Shown here: piece by piece, positions 1-11,259 of the stretch
Layout of the letters: each line of letters begins with the position of its first letter
Numbering within the stretch: the stretch's first letter is position 1
NCBI GenBank assembly: GCA_037178975.1
Contig: JASJZH010000002.1
Location: 62,001 to 126,000, forward strand
Origin: Oscheius tipulae
Lineage: Eukaryota > Nematoda > Chromadorea > Rhabditida > Rhabditidae
Direction of reading: 5' to 3'
DNA: 64,000 nt
Program-made: the position numbers and the translations under genes
The notes under the pieces: generated by a model
Database searches by the model: none
Told to the model about the DNA's origin: nothing
Seen by the model: the letters and a program-made list of their open reading frames with translations, nothing else

Positions 1-526
1 AAAATTTAAGAGAGTGGGGGGAGTAAACAAATAATGAGAGTTCCTGACTGGCTTGGGACTGAACTTGACTACCGTTTGAAAGTCAAGATACCAGTACCAA
101 GAAAGAGGTAATGGCGAACTACTGAATACAGTTTTGGACCAGAAACAGAACATAGTCAAATCCCTATAGGGCCCTATCTCTCTCATTGTGACTTTCAGAA
201 GGTCACAACTCGCAAAAATCTTCCATTTTGATCGATCTTATGATGGAAAAAAGCTTCGGAAGGTGTTACCGAGGGTTTTAAGAAGGAACTAAAAGTTTTC
301 CTTCGCGCAGGAATTGAACACTGCCCGAGTTTTGGCTTCGTAGTCGGAGCGTTAACCGAATGAGCTAGGCGGGCGAATTCGCGGTTGCTCTCCAGGAAAT
401 ACATTCCCCGAAAGAAATTGTTAACAGAATTGCAAAGCAAAAAAGTTTCTTTGCCTTCAGCAATATGTAACACAATACTGCAACCACTTTCCATTAACAA
501 TAGGATTTCTCCAGGCTCAATGGAAA
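1..526. other. 5' edge, no gene
   Basis: No coding exon is supported here. The only recognisable content is a tRNA-derived repeat relic on the minus strand at about 301-380. The promoter or trans-splice site of PIGG should lie just before 527 but I cannot name a motif. Confidence 0.5.
301..380 (-). repeat. tRNA-derived SINE-like relic (family A)
   Basis: On the minus strand it carries an A-box-like TAGCTCATTCGGTTAACG followed by an anticodon-arm-like CTCCGACTACGAA and a degraded B-box side. The same head recurs at 7425, 19370, 33280 and 42350, always on the minus strand, with a similar extension beyond the tRNA 5' end. That favours a retroposon copy over a tRNA gene. Confidence 0.6.
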
Positions 527-3374
527 ATGGCCCGCAATGACGCCACTGGACCCCTACCACCGAAATTCTTCTATCTTTCGCTGTCTTTAGTTACAGCTGG
601 CTGTCTTCTGGTCCTTCTCACGATTCTTCACGAGCCAACAGGAGTACAGAAGAGGGAAGATGGTGTCTTGCTCACAGGTAAGGAGTAGACTAGCCGGAAC
701 CTCGGGAAATTTCAGAATGCGAAAAAAGTCACAGTGGAGATGGGAATCAAATAGTCTTCATGCTGATAGATGCCTGGAAATACGACTTTTTGGCAGCTGA
801 GGACTCACCAATGCGGTTCGTGAAGAAGATGGTCAAGGAAGGAAGAGCAGTCATGATGAGACAACAGGTTCACGTGCCAACAGTCACAGAGCCTAGAATC
901 AAGGTGTGACGCTGTTACATTCTGTTCGTGTCCCTCCGTCCAACTACCTCTTTTTATCTGTTAGTCTTAATGATCATATATTCCAGGCCATGACAGCAGG
1001 AAGGAACCCCTCCTTCGCCAGTCTAATCAACAACTTTTTCTCTTCCGACATGCGAGATGACAACTGGCTCAAAATAGCCGACAAGGCTGAGAAAAGAGTC
1101 CTCTTCTACGGCGACGATACTTGGCTTCGACTCTTTCCCAACCTCTTCATAGAATCCGTCGGCGTCCCGAGTTTTAATGTTCCCGACTACACAGAAGTTG
1201 ACAACATTGTGACCGACAATATGAGACGCCAGATCGGAAGAGCTGACTGGGATGTGCTGATACTCCACTATCTGGGGCTGGATCATATTGGGCATTCGCT
1301 CGGAGGACAATCTGCTCAAATACCCGTCAAACTACAGGAAATGGATGCTATACTCGAGGAGATGTTCATGAGAGAACCAGTGAGCAAAAATTTGACGATT
1401 GTGGTAGCCGGTGACCATGGAATGACACTACAGGGAGGACATGGCGGATCATCAGCCTCGGAGACTGCTACACCAGTCGTGGTGATGAAGACTAACGCGG
1501 AGCAAGTGGGAGCTAGAGCAGACGGTTGGTTTTTTTGGAGGAAGAGAAATAGAGACAGTGACACCCGAAAACCATGGGTCTTTCAGAAACTGTCCCCATT
1601 CAACAAGTAGATGTGGTCAGTTTGATGTCCCATCTACTTGGCCAACCCCTTCCAGTCAACAGTTTGGGTGTTTCTGTCCTTCCGGAACTGAAAAAGTTAG
1701 TCTTTTTCCTCAGAAATCGCAAAAAACTATCTTTAGGATCTGGAAAATCGAACCCCAAGCGTCTATCTCCGATTTTCTGAGCCATTTGAGACAGTGGACG
1801 GCGATTTTCCCGGATAATGAGATGGCTTGGCTACTGGAGGCTGCTAGGAATTTGAGTTGTGAAGGAATACGATCGAAATATATTGGTATGTGGACTGATT
1901 CCAGAAAAACCCTTTTTCAGCTCACCGAACAATTCCGGACTTTTTCGAAACCATTGGAGCTGAACAGGAGAAGATACTATCACAACCACAACAGATTGGA
2001 GGCTTCAAGTATTTTCTGGGAATTTTGATTATAATTACGGTAGGCTCGCACGCTGACAGTAGCCTTAACGTGTTCAGGCTTCTTTCCTTTGTTTGCTGAC
2101 AGTTCCATTCAAAGGATTGAAGCCGAATACAGTACTTCTTCTATTGCCGGTAGTGGCCTGTTTGGCGAGCAGTTTGGTCGAGGAGGAACATGAAATTTGG
2201 TGAGTTGAGAAAGAGAAAGAGCGAGAGATGGAGACAAAGAGACATCCTTTTTAGGTACTACATTGCCTCCGGCTCTGTCCTTTTCCATCTGTGGTCAACA
2301 CTCCATCACACAAAGTTCGAATTGAGTCAAATAGTCTGCGTCTCGATGATCCTGCTATTACATAGATGTGCTCAGTCGGCCAGCACCGGAACCAGAAGAC
2401 GCTGGCTTATTGATCCCGGTAAACTCTTTGCTGTCTTTGTCAACAGTAGTATTTCCAGAGCTCCTTCCCGGTATCTTACCTGCAGACCACTCTCTCTTCG
2501 AGCCTCTGTCCTTTCTAGGAAATTGGCTTCACTCGACTGTACTCTTCCCCAAGTATCCTTCTGTGATGACCGTCGTCTGGCTCGGCCTCTTTGCTCTGAA
2601 CTCGTGGAAGTTTGGCGGGAAACTTAATTGGCTGGTCCTTCTTCTCCAAGCAGTCAATGGATTCTTCTGGCTGCTTTCTAGAGAAAACCTGCAGCAGTTG
2701 AACAGCTCCTGGATACCTTTGATTGTGGCCGTTTTCGACTTCAAATCGGCTGCTTTTCTCTACTTTTCAACTATCGTTCAGCCCACTTTTGTTCCTGTTC
2801 TGCTTTCTGTAAGTTTAGTTCTGAAACTATCATCAAGGCAAGTGTTCAGACGTATCATAATGGACGACTTGCCCAACGAATCGGTTTGGATACAGTAGCC
2901 GTGATCAGCCTGCTAGGGTCTTGTCTCTTTTATACGGTAGGAACGAGAAAACAAAAATAGAGACTATTCATTTCCATCGTTCCATTTCCAGGGTCTATCC
3001 AACAGCGTGAGCTCGATCGACATCCGTGCCGGCTACGCTGGAATCCAAGAATACAGCCCAGTCTTGGTCGGAGCTCAAATTCTGGCCAACATGTATGCCC
3101 CCGCAATCTTCTTTCTCCTAGGATATGGGTCAGTTCCAGGTCTACAAAAGTAAATGCAAATTCCAGAAGTATTCAAAAGCTGCTACGTGTCTTTACAGCT
3201 CTCAGGATGGCCATTCTGGTCGCCTCTACTGTCAGCCTGTGCATCTTCTCGGAACATCTGTTCGTCTGGACCGTCTTCACTCCAAAAGTTCTCTTCGACT
3301 CTATGCATCTTCATACGGTCGTTGTGTGTCAGTTGATAACACTACTCATATCTAAACTTTTAAAAACGGGTTGA
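527..3374 (+). CDS. PIGG: GPI ethanolamine phosphate transferase 2 (PIG-G)
   Basis: An ER membrane enzyme of the alkaline-phosphatase-like superfamily that transfers phosphoethanolamine to the second mannose of GPI anchors. The first exon (527-677) encodes an N-terminal TM segment (FFYLSLSLVTAGCLLVLL). Exons 716-903, 987-1524 and from 1587 give the luminal catalytic domain: IDAWKYDF, PTVTEPRIKAMTAG, LGLDHIGHSLGG, AGDHGM and GGHGGSSASE, the metal-site motifs of the family. Later exons give VEEEHEIWYYIASG and SNSVSSIDIRAGYAGIQEY, typical of PIG-G, and many TM segments. A 41-nt intron near 1695-1735 and acceptors near 1916 and 2077 keep the frame open. The stop is at 3372-3374 and AATAAA at 3387. 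Exon joins between 2290 and 3180 are approximate. No lesion was found. Confidence 0.9.
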
Positions 3375-3386
3375 TTTTCTAATGAT

Positions 3387-3392
3387 AATAAA
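3387..3392 (+). terminator. PIGG poly(A) signal
   Basis: AATAAA 12 nt after the inferred PIGG stop codon. Confidence 0.6.
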
Positions 3393-3620
3393 CGTGTAAT
3401 CTGTTCTGTGAACTAACTATCGAGTCTGGCCTGAAAAATGAGACCTAGTCTATGGCGTTGAAAAGAGAAATGGATTCCAAGAAGATCTGTCGCGCTAGCT
3501 GGTTTTCAATATCCTCCCCTAGTTTCGTGTAGCATCCGAAAGGGACCATTCTGTTCCCGATTGTATGCCTCGAACCCTTCTATAAAAGAAAGACGCGGAC
3601 GACTGGACACTCCCAAGAGA

Positions 3621-3877
3621 ATGGCTTGTCTCGCTCTTTTATTACTTCCCCTAGTCTCTCTCACAGCTGCTGGTCATTGGGAACAGGGTAAGGATCTGAA
3701 CTGTAACTGTAATTTTTCGCATCAGACAGTGGATCCTTCGTGACCACCCTCCACGCGAGAGATACTCGAAACTGGTCTATTTTCAAGCAGACATCAGGCA
3801 CTTCGAGAGATGTTGAGATCTCTCTCTCTCTCTTCGGCTATATTGACTACTGCACGGCTGGCAACTTTCCACAGTGA
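3621..3877 (+). CDS. Small putative secreted peptide
   Basis: I do not recognise this gene. Exon 1 (3621-3687) starts with a clear signal peptide, MACLALLLLPLVSLTAAG. A 38-nt GT-AG intron (3688-3725) joins in phase to exon 2 (3726-3877), giving a 72-residue product ending CTAGNFPQ. The mature part has one Cys and an NWS glycosylation sequon. An alternative donor just before the stop could extend the C-terminus by about 30 residues to near 4010. A plus-strand AATAAA lies at 3986. The 3' end overlaps that of RCC1 on the other strand. Transcript support is unknown, so it could be an orphan peptide or a misread non-coding RNA. Confidence 0.5.
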
Positions 3878-3962
3878 CGATTTTGAGCAATTGCAGCTGG
3901 TCCAAGAATTTCTCAGTCTTTGTCTCTCTGTCATTATGTCACCCACGCTCTTCATTTTAAAC

Positions 3963-3968
3963 TTTATT
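3963..3968 (-). terminator. RCC1 poly(A) signal
   Basis: TTTATT on the plus strand, AATAAA in the gene's direction, 39 nt beyond the RCC1 stop. It lies upstream of the plus-strand AATAAA at 3986, so the two convergent transcripts would overlap. Confidence 0.55.
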
Positions 3969-4006
3969 CGTAAACACAGACAACAAATAAATTCAGATCA
4001 GTGTTT

Positions 4007-6840
4007 CTAATTCTTGGCGGCAAGGAATATGGCATGATTGTCGGCGACGGAGACCTGGACAATTTTGAAGCCTTCCAAATGGGCAGAACTGATCTCATCG
4101 GGCTTCGGGACGACTCTGTCGTCGTCGTCCTTGAGTCCCAGACCGAGCTGCCCACTGCTGTCGTAGCCCCAGGCGACGGCAGAGCCTGAAAGGTTTGGTG
4201 TTAGAATGTGAGAAACATAGAGACAGATTCGTCTTTCCACTCACCCTTCTGATTCCAAGCCAGAGAACATCCCAACTGAGCAGTAACTCCAGCCGAATCA
4301 GCAATCTCTAGCTTCTGGAGAGTCTGGTACCTCCAGTTTTTGTCCTTGTCACTGTTGGACCAAGAACCCAGTCCGAGAGCATTGTCCGTGTTCTTTCCAA
4401 TGCAGTAGATGTCTCCTGGAAGTGATGTTTGAAAAAGCTATGTCATCCTACCATTGGAGTCACGAAGAACAAGATGCTGGACGCCTTCAATGTGAGTCCA
4501 ATTGTGGCCAGACAATTCGGGAGAGAATTGCGGGAGAAGAATACGGAGCTCGGTGTCGTCTAGAATGTAGCTTTCAGTCTATGTCTCCCTGTCTCTGCCA
4601 CTCTGTCACTCTCTGTCAAAGTTGGAGATCTCGATCCCTTCTACAACTTTGCAGAACATTCTTGCAAAGTCACCGCATCATCCCACTATCCTGCTTGCCA
4701 AAAAATCTTTCGCATCGCATTTGTCCCACCCGTACAGTCTCTTCGCTCGCGCTGCGCTGGAGTATATAGACGCGGCGAATCCCGACAAAGCCAGGTCACA
4801 CTGCTCAAAGAGGTCCGGGTTCGGGCTCCAACTGGCTGCCCCCAGGTTCTCGAATCTGGCTCTTGAGCACTGGCTTACGGCTTAGGTCGGGCAAGTTACC
4901 GGAGACTGCCACTCGGGTAGCTTGTCTAAGTCCCTACCCTCGGGGTAGGGCCGCCCACTAGGGTGAATGCTTCGGGGTGGGAAACGGGTAAAAAACGGGG
5001 CCGATCTTATCGAACCGTTAATTTCTTTGGTTCGATAAGATCGGCCTCAGTTTCTTCCTGCGGGGAGTTTTGCAAAATTTTCTATTGATAGGAATTTCTT
5101 TTCGGGCATATTTCTCTCTCTCTCTCTCTGACTACCGATCTCCTTTAGCAGTCCTTTTCTCTGACTTTCTCTCTCCTTGTCTCTCTGTTCCTGTCCTGTC
5201 AGACAACAGTTCCCCTCTAGTCCTTTTCTTTTTTTTATCTGAGTTGACTGTCTCTCTCCCTATCCCTTTTCACCCTCTCTGTCTTTCTATATCTCTGTTT
5301 CTCAGTCTCTTTGTCTCGTTGTACCTTGTAACTTACCTCCACTGTCATCACTGCTATCCTTAGCTTCCGGCTCATCAATAGCGATTCCCAAATGTCCAAA
5401 GTTGTTCAGTCCACAGACGAACAACTTGTCATCTTCGGTCAAGAAAGCACTCCAGAATCCACCGGCAAAAACATTCTTACACTTGGCCTTCTTCCTCTTG
5501 TCCATGATCGTCACATGAAGAGAGCTCTCGGAATCAGCGGCAATGTATTGAGTCCGGATTCTGTCCAGACGGTTGCTTCGTCCCAACTGTCCCATTGAGA
5601 AGTCACCAAAAGTGAAGACTCTTCCGTCATCACTCAACATGACCAAGTGGTTTTCGCCGGCAGCAATCTTGACAATGGAGAATCCGGGTTTGTGACGGAG
5701 GATGATAATTGGATTCTTCTGCATCTCGATCAGCTGCGGGTGAACGTCCATTTTTCCACTGCCGTCGCGCAGGTTTCCCCAGGCGATCACGGTACCGTGA
5801 TTGGTCAAGGCGGCGGTAAAACTGGCCCCGGCTGAGAGCATGACGATCTAAAACATCTTTTTGGATAGAGAGAGGCCGAAAGACATAGAGACAGACAGAA
5901 TGACAGAGAGACAGAGGCATCCCACCTTTCCTTCCTTCTGAAGCTCGTCAGAGAACACTATCTTTGTGTACTCATCCGTACTGCCTTCGGCTTCTACCCC
6001 TTCAGCAGGCACAGTACCCTTCTCATTGATTCCACAAGAGTACACCTCTCCCGTCTCGGCCAGAATGACCGAGTGGACGCCTCCGGCCACAACCTGAATC
6101 CCCAAATTTGAAAAAGACAGCTTTCAAAAGAAACCTGCACAATCTTCAGATTCTCATCCTCAATTACGTCCACCTTTCTTGGCTTTTTGCTAGTCGTTCG
6201 ACCAGGATGCCCGAGTTGTTCGCCTTCTCCACAGGCCAGCACTCGACTTCCAGCTTCCCAGGTAATGAAATCCTCGAAATGAAGACTGTGGACTTTCTTG
6301 CCCTTCTTGGCAGAAGCCTGGGGAGTCTGAACAGCCTGCTGAACTGCAGTGCGCTTTCTCTTGCCCTAAAACTGTCAATGAACCTACCAAAGTCTGATGC
6401 TTACCAATGGTGTCTCTTCCTTAGGCTCCTCCTTTTTCTCGGGGACCTTCTGCTTTGCCTGTCTAGCTCTGGTATGCGTCTTGGGAGTATCAACCTTCTT
6501 TGCAGATTCCTTCGCAGCTCTGGACAGTCGTCCTCTCTTCTCTTTGGGCTGAACTGGCTCTTCGTCGGTTTTCTCCTTCTCCGGCTCTGTTTCCTCCTCT
6601 TCAGCTTTCTCCTCTTCGGGTTCCTTCTCTTCTTCTTCAGTCTCTTTTTCAGCATCTGCTTCAACTTTTGGCTCCTCTTTAGTCTCAGGTTCAGTTTCCG
6701 TCTCCATCGTCTGTTCAGGGGTTGATGGGACCACTTCCATCTGAAAGAGTCTTTTAGTTAGAGAGTAGGGTATCTTTGTCTCTGTCTCACAAAAGTCTTA
6801 CCTCTTCCGACTCCTGGGCCACAACTTCAGCTTCGCTCAT
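4007..6840 (-). CDS. ran-3: RCC1, Ran guanine nucleotide exchange factor
   Basis: Chromatin-bound exchange factor that loads Ran with GTP in the nucleus, a beta-propeller of RCC1 repeats. Eight exons close exactly to 580 residues: 6802-6840, 6405-6740, 6135-6365, 5926-6093, 5337-5847, 4452-4559, 4245-4415 and 4007-4185. The N-terminus is a long acidic Glu/Lys-rich tail (about 13-125) followed by a basic stretch, longer than in vertebrate RCC1. Then come propeller repeats: [87 protein letters not shown] and [13 protein letters not shown]. The stop TAG is at 4007-4009, with a minus-strand AATAAA at 3963-3968 inside the neighbour's 3' region. The 777-nt intron 5 is full of repeats. The symbol is the C. 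elegans name, assigned by homology. Confidence 0.95.
4690..4805 (+). repeat. Dispersed repeat copy 1 (inverted partner at 23531)
   Basis: Inside RCC1 intron 5. The stretch from AAAAAATCTTTCGCATCGCA to GCGGCGAATCCCGAC is found again, reverse-complemented, at about 23531-23650, with a few substitutions. It codes for nothing I recognise. Confidence 0.75.
4999..5046 (+). repeat. Perfect 18-bp inverted repeat in RCC1 intron 5
   Basis: GGCCGATCTTATCGAACC (4999-5016), a 12-nt loop, then GGTTCGATAAGATCGGCC (5029-5046). The arms match perfectly. A second short hairpin, CCCTACCC/GGGTAGGG, lies near 4933-4951. These are probably ends or hairpins of a mobile element, not a bacterial-type terminator. Confidence 0.8.
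5100..5330 (+). repeat. TCTCTGTC-type low-complexity tract
   Basis: Degenerate pyrimidine tract built from TCTCTGTC-like units inside RCC1 intron 5. Similar tracts occur in many introns of the window, including 8985-9075, 27280-27400, 30830-31010, 37435-37490, 43030-43090, 43720-43885, 47465-47560, 48215-48345, 56195-56300 and 62820-62885. Purine-strand versions occur at 24605-24680, 32165-32280, 52145-52205, 54190-54320 and 60175-60240. Confidence 0.8.
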
Positions 6841-7236
6841 TTTCCCTGGAAATCCTTTTTGCGAGACAACTTTAATGCTTTTGGAAGCGTGAAAATTAGG
6901 AAACACCTCCTATTTTCGAAAATAATGAGACAGCTCCTACTATAGCAACTTTGGAAGAGAAATTGGAATTCAAAACTTTCTTAGGGCAATCGAGGAAGAG
7001 AGGATGTTCCAGAACAAAAAAGCTAGAGTATTTATTACGTAGGAGCGAGGAAAACAAAGAAAATGTCGCTTTGTTTGCCTCGCGTGTCTTCAAAAATGGG
7101 CATTTAAACAGCCGGGCCGCGGTCCACTTACCGTGACCCAAAAATCGATCGGTCCATTAAGCATCGCTTTTGGCAAGCAATTGTACATCTCTCTTAGCTT
7201 CATAATCTGTCATTTCAATAACTCTCATCTCTAGAA

Positions 7237-8054
7237 ATGGCCTCGACTCAATCCGACGATCAGCCCGTGGAGGAGGATGCCTGCGAGCTCAAGTTCCCAA
7301 AAGGTAATTTTTTTCGAATCAAGGTTTTGAAGGAGTCTCTTATAAACAGAATGTTCGGAACATCATTGACTCGTACTTTCAAGCAGGTACTCTGTTTAAA
7401 TTAGAAAACAATAGCGTTACCAGCCCGGGGGTCGAACACAGAACATTCTGTTTTGTAAACGGAGCATTTACCGACTGAGCCATAAGGGCGAAGAACGCGC
7501 GCAAAGGATACGGGATACGTCAATGAGATTTTGAGAAAATGACACATTTCATTGTAATCAGTTCCAGCTACAACTCACACCTATCAAACTTTGTGTTTAT
7601 ACCTTTTCTAAATTACAGTTTTCCAGAATTTGAATCCGCTACCTGCGACGCTCTTCTGGTCGCCGAGGTCTTTCTCCTTCTCGAGCACAGACGCGTCCAA
7701 AATGAGAACAAGGACGACATCGATGAGATGTCAGAAGTCTTCATCAAGACCTTGAACCATACTCGTCGTCTCTCCCGATTCAAGAATCGCGAGACCATCA
7801 GGGCGATTCGTGCCATCTTCGCGGCATCGAGCTCATCGAGTGGAAAGACCCTTCACAAGTTCGAAGTCGCCCAGATCTGTAATCTGTGTCCGGACAATGC
7901 TGAGGAGGCCAAGGTAGAATAGAGTTACCGTGACAGTGACATCTTCTAATACTACACTTTTCAGGCTCTCATCCCTTCCCTTGAGAACAAGCTCGAAGAC
8001 GAGGAGCTCGAGGAAATCTTGAAGGATCTCCATAACAAGAAATCATTCCAGTGA
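7237..8054 (+). CDS. rpb-4: RNA polymerase II subunit RPB4
   Basis: Subunit of the RPB4/RPB7 stalk of RNA polymerase II, binding nascent RNA and bridging initiation and decay factors. Three exons (7237-7303, 7627-7913, 7965-8054) close to 147 residues, the normal length. Diagnostic segments: FPKEFESATCDALLVAEVF, SEVFIKTLNHTRRLSRFK, NRETIRAIRAIF, LHKFEVAQICNLCPDNAEEA and ALIPSLENKLEDEEL, ending NKKSFQ. Intron 1 (7304-7626) holds a minus-strand tRNA-derived relic. AATAAA follows at 8061-8066, and the next gene starts 101 bp after the stop, consistent with first position in an operon. Confidence 0.97.
7425..7500 (-). repeat. tRNA-derived SINE-like relic (family A)
   Basis: In RPB4 intron 1. The minus strand reads an A-box-like ATGGCTCAGTCGGTAAATGC and a B-box-like GTTCGACCCC, with a cytosine-rich head and the extra upstream segment shared with the other family A copies. 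It is a tRNA-Lys/Thr-like fold, degraded. Confidence 0.65.
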
Positions 8055-8155
8055 TCTGTCAATAAACATTGTGCTCTTTTCAAATAGTTTTTCTTCGATG
8101 GTTCCTATTCCCATTTATATAATTACAATAATATTCACGGAAACATAGTTTCCAG
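8055..8155 (+). promoter_or_regulatory. Operon-type junction RPB4 to RNF14
   Basis: Only 101 bp lie between the RPB4 stop and the RNF14 ATG. AATAAA is at 8061-8066, a T-rich stretch follows, and TTTCCAG (8149-8155) abuts the ATG. This is the geometry of a nematode operon junction processed by 3' cleavage plus SL2-type trans-splicing. Inferred from sequence only. Confidence 0.6.
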
Positions 8156-9970
8156 ATGTCAGATAGAGAAGAACAGCTCCAGGAGCTGGAAGCTCTGGCC
8201 GCCGTCCTCGAAGAACAATCCGATCGGATACAGTACTTCAAAGAAGAAGGGGAACTGATTCAAGGATGGATTACTGTAGAGTTTGGGCCCTTGTCACAGC
8301 CGCTTCTCTTCTACGTGACGGATAAAAGAGGTAGGCCAATGACCAGTCTTCATTTTGCTTTTTCAGCCCGTAAATCTGTCAAGATCAACGCTCTCCCTTC
8401 GGCCAAACTGTCCTTTTCTCTCCCAGATGACTACCCCTCGACGTCTACCCCAACCCTCTCCATAGAATGCATTTGGATGTCAGAAGAACTGGTACAGTTC
8501 CTTTTAGAGTTCTATAAAACAGAGACGGAGACAGAGACTAAGAGACAAACACAGTCCACGCTTTAGCTCTCGTCCCTCCAAGATTCACTAAAAGAACAGT
8601 GCGAAACAATGGCCGGGATGTCAGTCCTCTTCTTCTGCTACCAAACCATCATTGACACTGTCCGCGAAAAGGAAAAGGGGCTACAAGAAATCTGTCTCGA
8701 CTCTACTCCCTACATCCTCAGCCGCAGTCTCCCCTCGAGAGAAGTTCTGAGGCTTGTAACCGATTCGAGTCAGAAGGCGGAAGATCACAATTTTGAGACG
8801 GGATGCTATGACTGCGAGGTAGGACTAGGAATAATTTTTGATAGACAATGTTTAGGTCTGCTTCGAGAACAAAATGGGAAAGGACTGTATTCGTCTGCTG
8901 CCGTGCAATCATGTGTACTGTAACGAGTGTGTGGAGGCGTTCGTAAAGGAAAAGACCAGAGGATCTCAGGTAAGAGTTGCTGTCTCTCTGTCTCCCTATT
9001 CCTGTTTGTCTCTTTGCCGCTCTTTCTCTCTATCGTTTTGACTCTATGTTTTTCTATCTCTCTGTCTCTGTGAACCGTTCTTTTTCCAGGTCCAAGCCCT
9101 GACATGTCTCGGCGACGACTGCAACTCTCCCATTCCACAACCACTTATCAAGCGGCTGATCGGGGAAGAAGAATACGACCGCTATGAGAGAATCCTCCTT
9201 GAAAATGCTCTGTATCAGATGAGCGACGTGGTCACCTGTCCACGTCAAGGGTGCCAGCGAAGTGTACTATTGAGCGACCAGGATCCCAAACTGGGAAGAT
9301 GTTTCTGCGGCTTCTCGTTCTGTGCCCTCTGTATGAAGGCCTATCACGGAGTGGCAGAATGCGACCTCAATCTGGGTGAGTCTGTTTGGATACTGTACAA
9401 TTTCCTTGCAGCCAGCAAACAAAAGATTATCGAGAGTTTTATCGCAGCTAGTCAGGACGAAAAGGTACAAATGAGTCGCAAGTACGGGGGCATGGCTAAA
9501 CTTCAACGCCTCGTGGACAATCTCCAAAACGAGACGTGGATTACAGGAAATAGCAAGAAATGTCCGAAGTGTGCTACTCCTATTGAGGTGAGAGACAGGG
9601 AGACAGGGAGACAGAGCGTTTCCAGAAGAACAATGGTTGCAACAAGATGATCTGTACCAAGTGCACCACCCCTTTCTGTTGGCTCTGTAACAAAGCCCTC
9701 AAAAAAGACGACCCCTATTCCCATTTCAGGGGAGAAGACGTGAGTTCGGACTTTACTCTGCTCAATGCCAATTCCAGAACAACCAATGCGTGAACCGTCT
9801 CTTTGAAGGAGTCATTGACGACGATGTGGACTACTGGGACTTTGATGGTGAGAAAAACTGACAGTCGGCTGGAAAGTCTCTGTTTAGACGATGAGGACGA
9901 TGATGACGACGAGGATGGGATCGTTTGGATCCAGGAAGGGGAAGTAGAGGAAGAAGAAGAACTAGACTAG
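8156..9970 (+). CDS. RNF14: RBR E3 ubiquitin ligase, RNF14 type
   Basis: RING-between-RING ligase that relays ubiquitin through a catalytic Cys. Nine exons close to 464 residues: 8156-8330, 8367-8491, 8567-8818, 8856-8969, 9090-9375, 9412-9587, 9626-9739, 9778-9847 and 9888-9970. The N-terminal RWD domain (about 1-130) ends in a helical C-half. RING1 is CFENKMGKDCIRLLPCNHVY followed by CNEC. The IBR has CPRQGCQR and CFCGFSFCALCMKAYHG. RING2 is CPKCATPIE joined to NNGCNKMICTKC and FCWLC, and the catalytic Cys is that of GCNKM. The C-terminus is an acidic Asp/Glu tail. RWD plus RBR matches RNF14. The ATG directly follows TTTCCAG, suggesting trans-splicing as the second gene of an operon. Confidence 0.93.
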
Positions 9971-10458
9971 TCCTCTTCTCTGTTTTGTAGACTATATATT
10001 ACTGTACTTGCATAGACTAGCCCTGTGATAGCCTACCCTTTGCTCGGATTCAAGATACTGGTATTTTTATCCACACTACAGATGAATAATTTTTGTATAC
10101 TTGTTTTTCATGAAATATCTTGAGTTTTTACTCGGTGTTCTACCGTAAAAATAGCAAAAATTTCGAAGAACGAATTTAAGACGTTTGAATTGCCGCAACA
10201 ACTTGAAATCCGAAAAATGCGGCACTTTCAAATGCTCGTAAATTCATTTTTCTTCTTCTCTCCATATCTCCTCATTTTTGTCGGTAAATTAGATTAGATT
10301 TTCTAGATGACCTCTTCTTCATTGTGACTTTTGTATACAGCTTTTTCCCTGTTTTCTTTCTAGTTTTTTTATACGGGAATGGAGCATGTATTCATTAAAA
10401 AAGAGAGTCTCTAACCCAGCATACTTTTCTACCTGGAAACAAGTGAGATTTTTTTTAG

Positions 10459-11015
10459 ATGGGAGGATGGAAACTGGAGACGGGACGGTTCTTCCTCATG
10501 ATCGCTTTCCCTGTCGGTGCCTTCTGGCTCTTCAACCAACCATCACTCTTCAAAACTTTTGTAAGTTTTCTAACTTTTTGTTCGGGGCTTCTAAACAATA
10601 AAAAGGGTGACCATATGGCGTTTGCGGTGTCAAGAATCAATTTCTGTCACTAGTTTTACCCCTGAGTATTAAAATGTCTTAAAAAACTGACCAGATCCGT
10701 GAGAAAGGGCCAGAAAGATTGTGTTTTGTATTTTTTTTTCCGTCATACGCGTATCCTAAGGTAACATCCATTTTCAAAGCTGAAAACGCTATATTATCCC
10801 ACTTTTAGATGAGAAACTACCGCGTGCCTGACAGCTCAGCAGGCGACGAGGCGATGGCGCGATTCAAGGAAGAGCTATTGGTCAAGAAGCGCAAAGAAGA
10901 ATACGAGAATTTCCTACGGTTTGTCTCTTTTTTGGTGTTTCGTAAAAAGAACTAATTCAGGGAACAGATGGCTTTCGAGGAGGCTCGTCGGATTCGGGAA
11001 CAGCACGGCATCTAG
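10459..11015 (+). CDS. PET100: PET100 homologue, cytochrome c oxidase assembly
   Basis: Small mitochondrial inner-membrane chaperone for complex IV assembly. Exons 10459-10560, 10809-10918 and 10961-11015 close to 88 residues. The start [19 protein letters not shown], then FWLFNQP, follows the family pattern of a short matrix start, one TM segment and FW-NQ. The charged coil [18 protein letters not shown] and [12 protein letters not shown] match the C-terminal helix. It is slightly longer than human PET100. TTTTTTTTAG sits directly before the ATG, a likely trans-splice acceptor. The 489 bp after RNF14 leave operon membership open. Confidence 0.85.
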
Positions 11016-11259
11016 ACTTTTTACCCCCAGTCATTTTTGCACATATTTTTCTCGTTGATTGATGATGATAGTCCCTAGGAAATACAGAATTTTGCTCAGT
11101 AGCTTGTTTTGCATGTGGTTTTCATGTCCAAATCGAGTTTTCCGCTTATTTGTTCTACATCTCTCCGAAATGCTGGGCAGAGAGATTCCTTGCCTGTTGA
11201 ATTAGTCTCTTGTTCCCCACTTTTCTTCTAGAAAAATCAAGTCTTAAATCAGGCCTCAG

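Noticed and set aside
1558-2028. PIGG as a pseudogene because of stops after NSLGVSVLPEL
   Set aside because: Short GT-AG introns at about 1695-1735 and 1886-1920 restore a continuous frame that leads into a TM segment and then the conserved VEEEHEIWYY block.
4999-5046. Rho-independent transcription terminator
   Set aside because: The hairpin is inside a eukaryotic intron and lacks a T run; bacterial termination does not apply.
6108-6725. 205-codon plus-strand frame with Leu/Phe/Ser-rich protein that looks like TM segments
   Set aside because: Antisense translation of the Glu/Lys-rich RCC1 tail; the hydrophobicity is a by-product of the GAG/AAG-rich coding strand.
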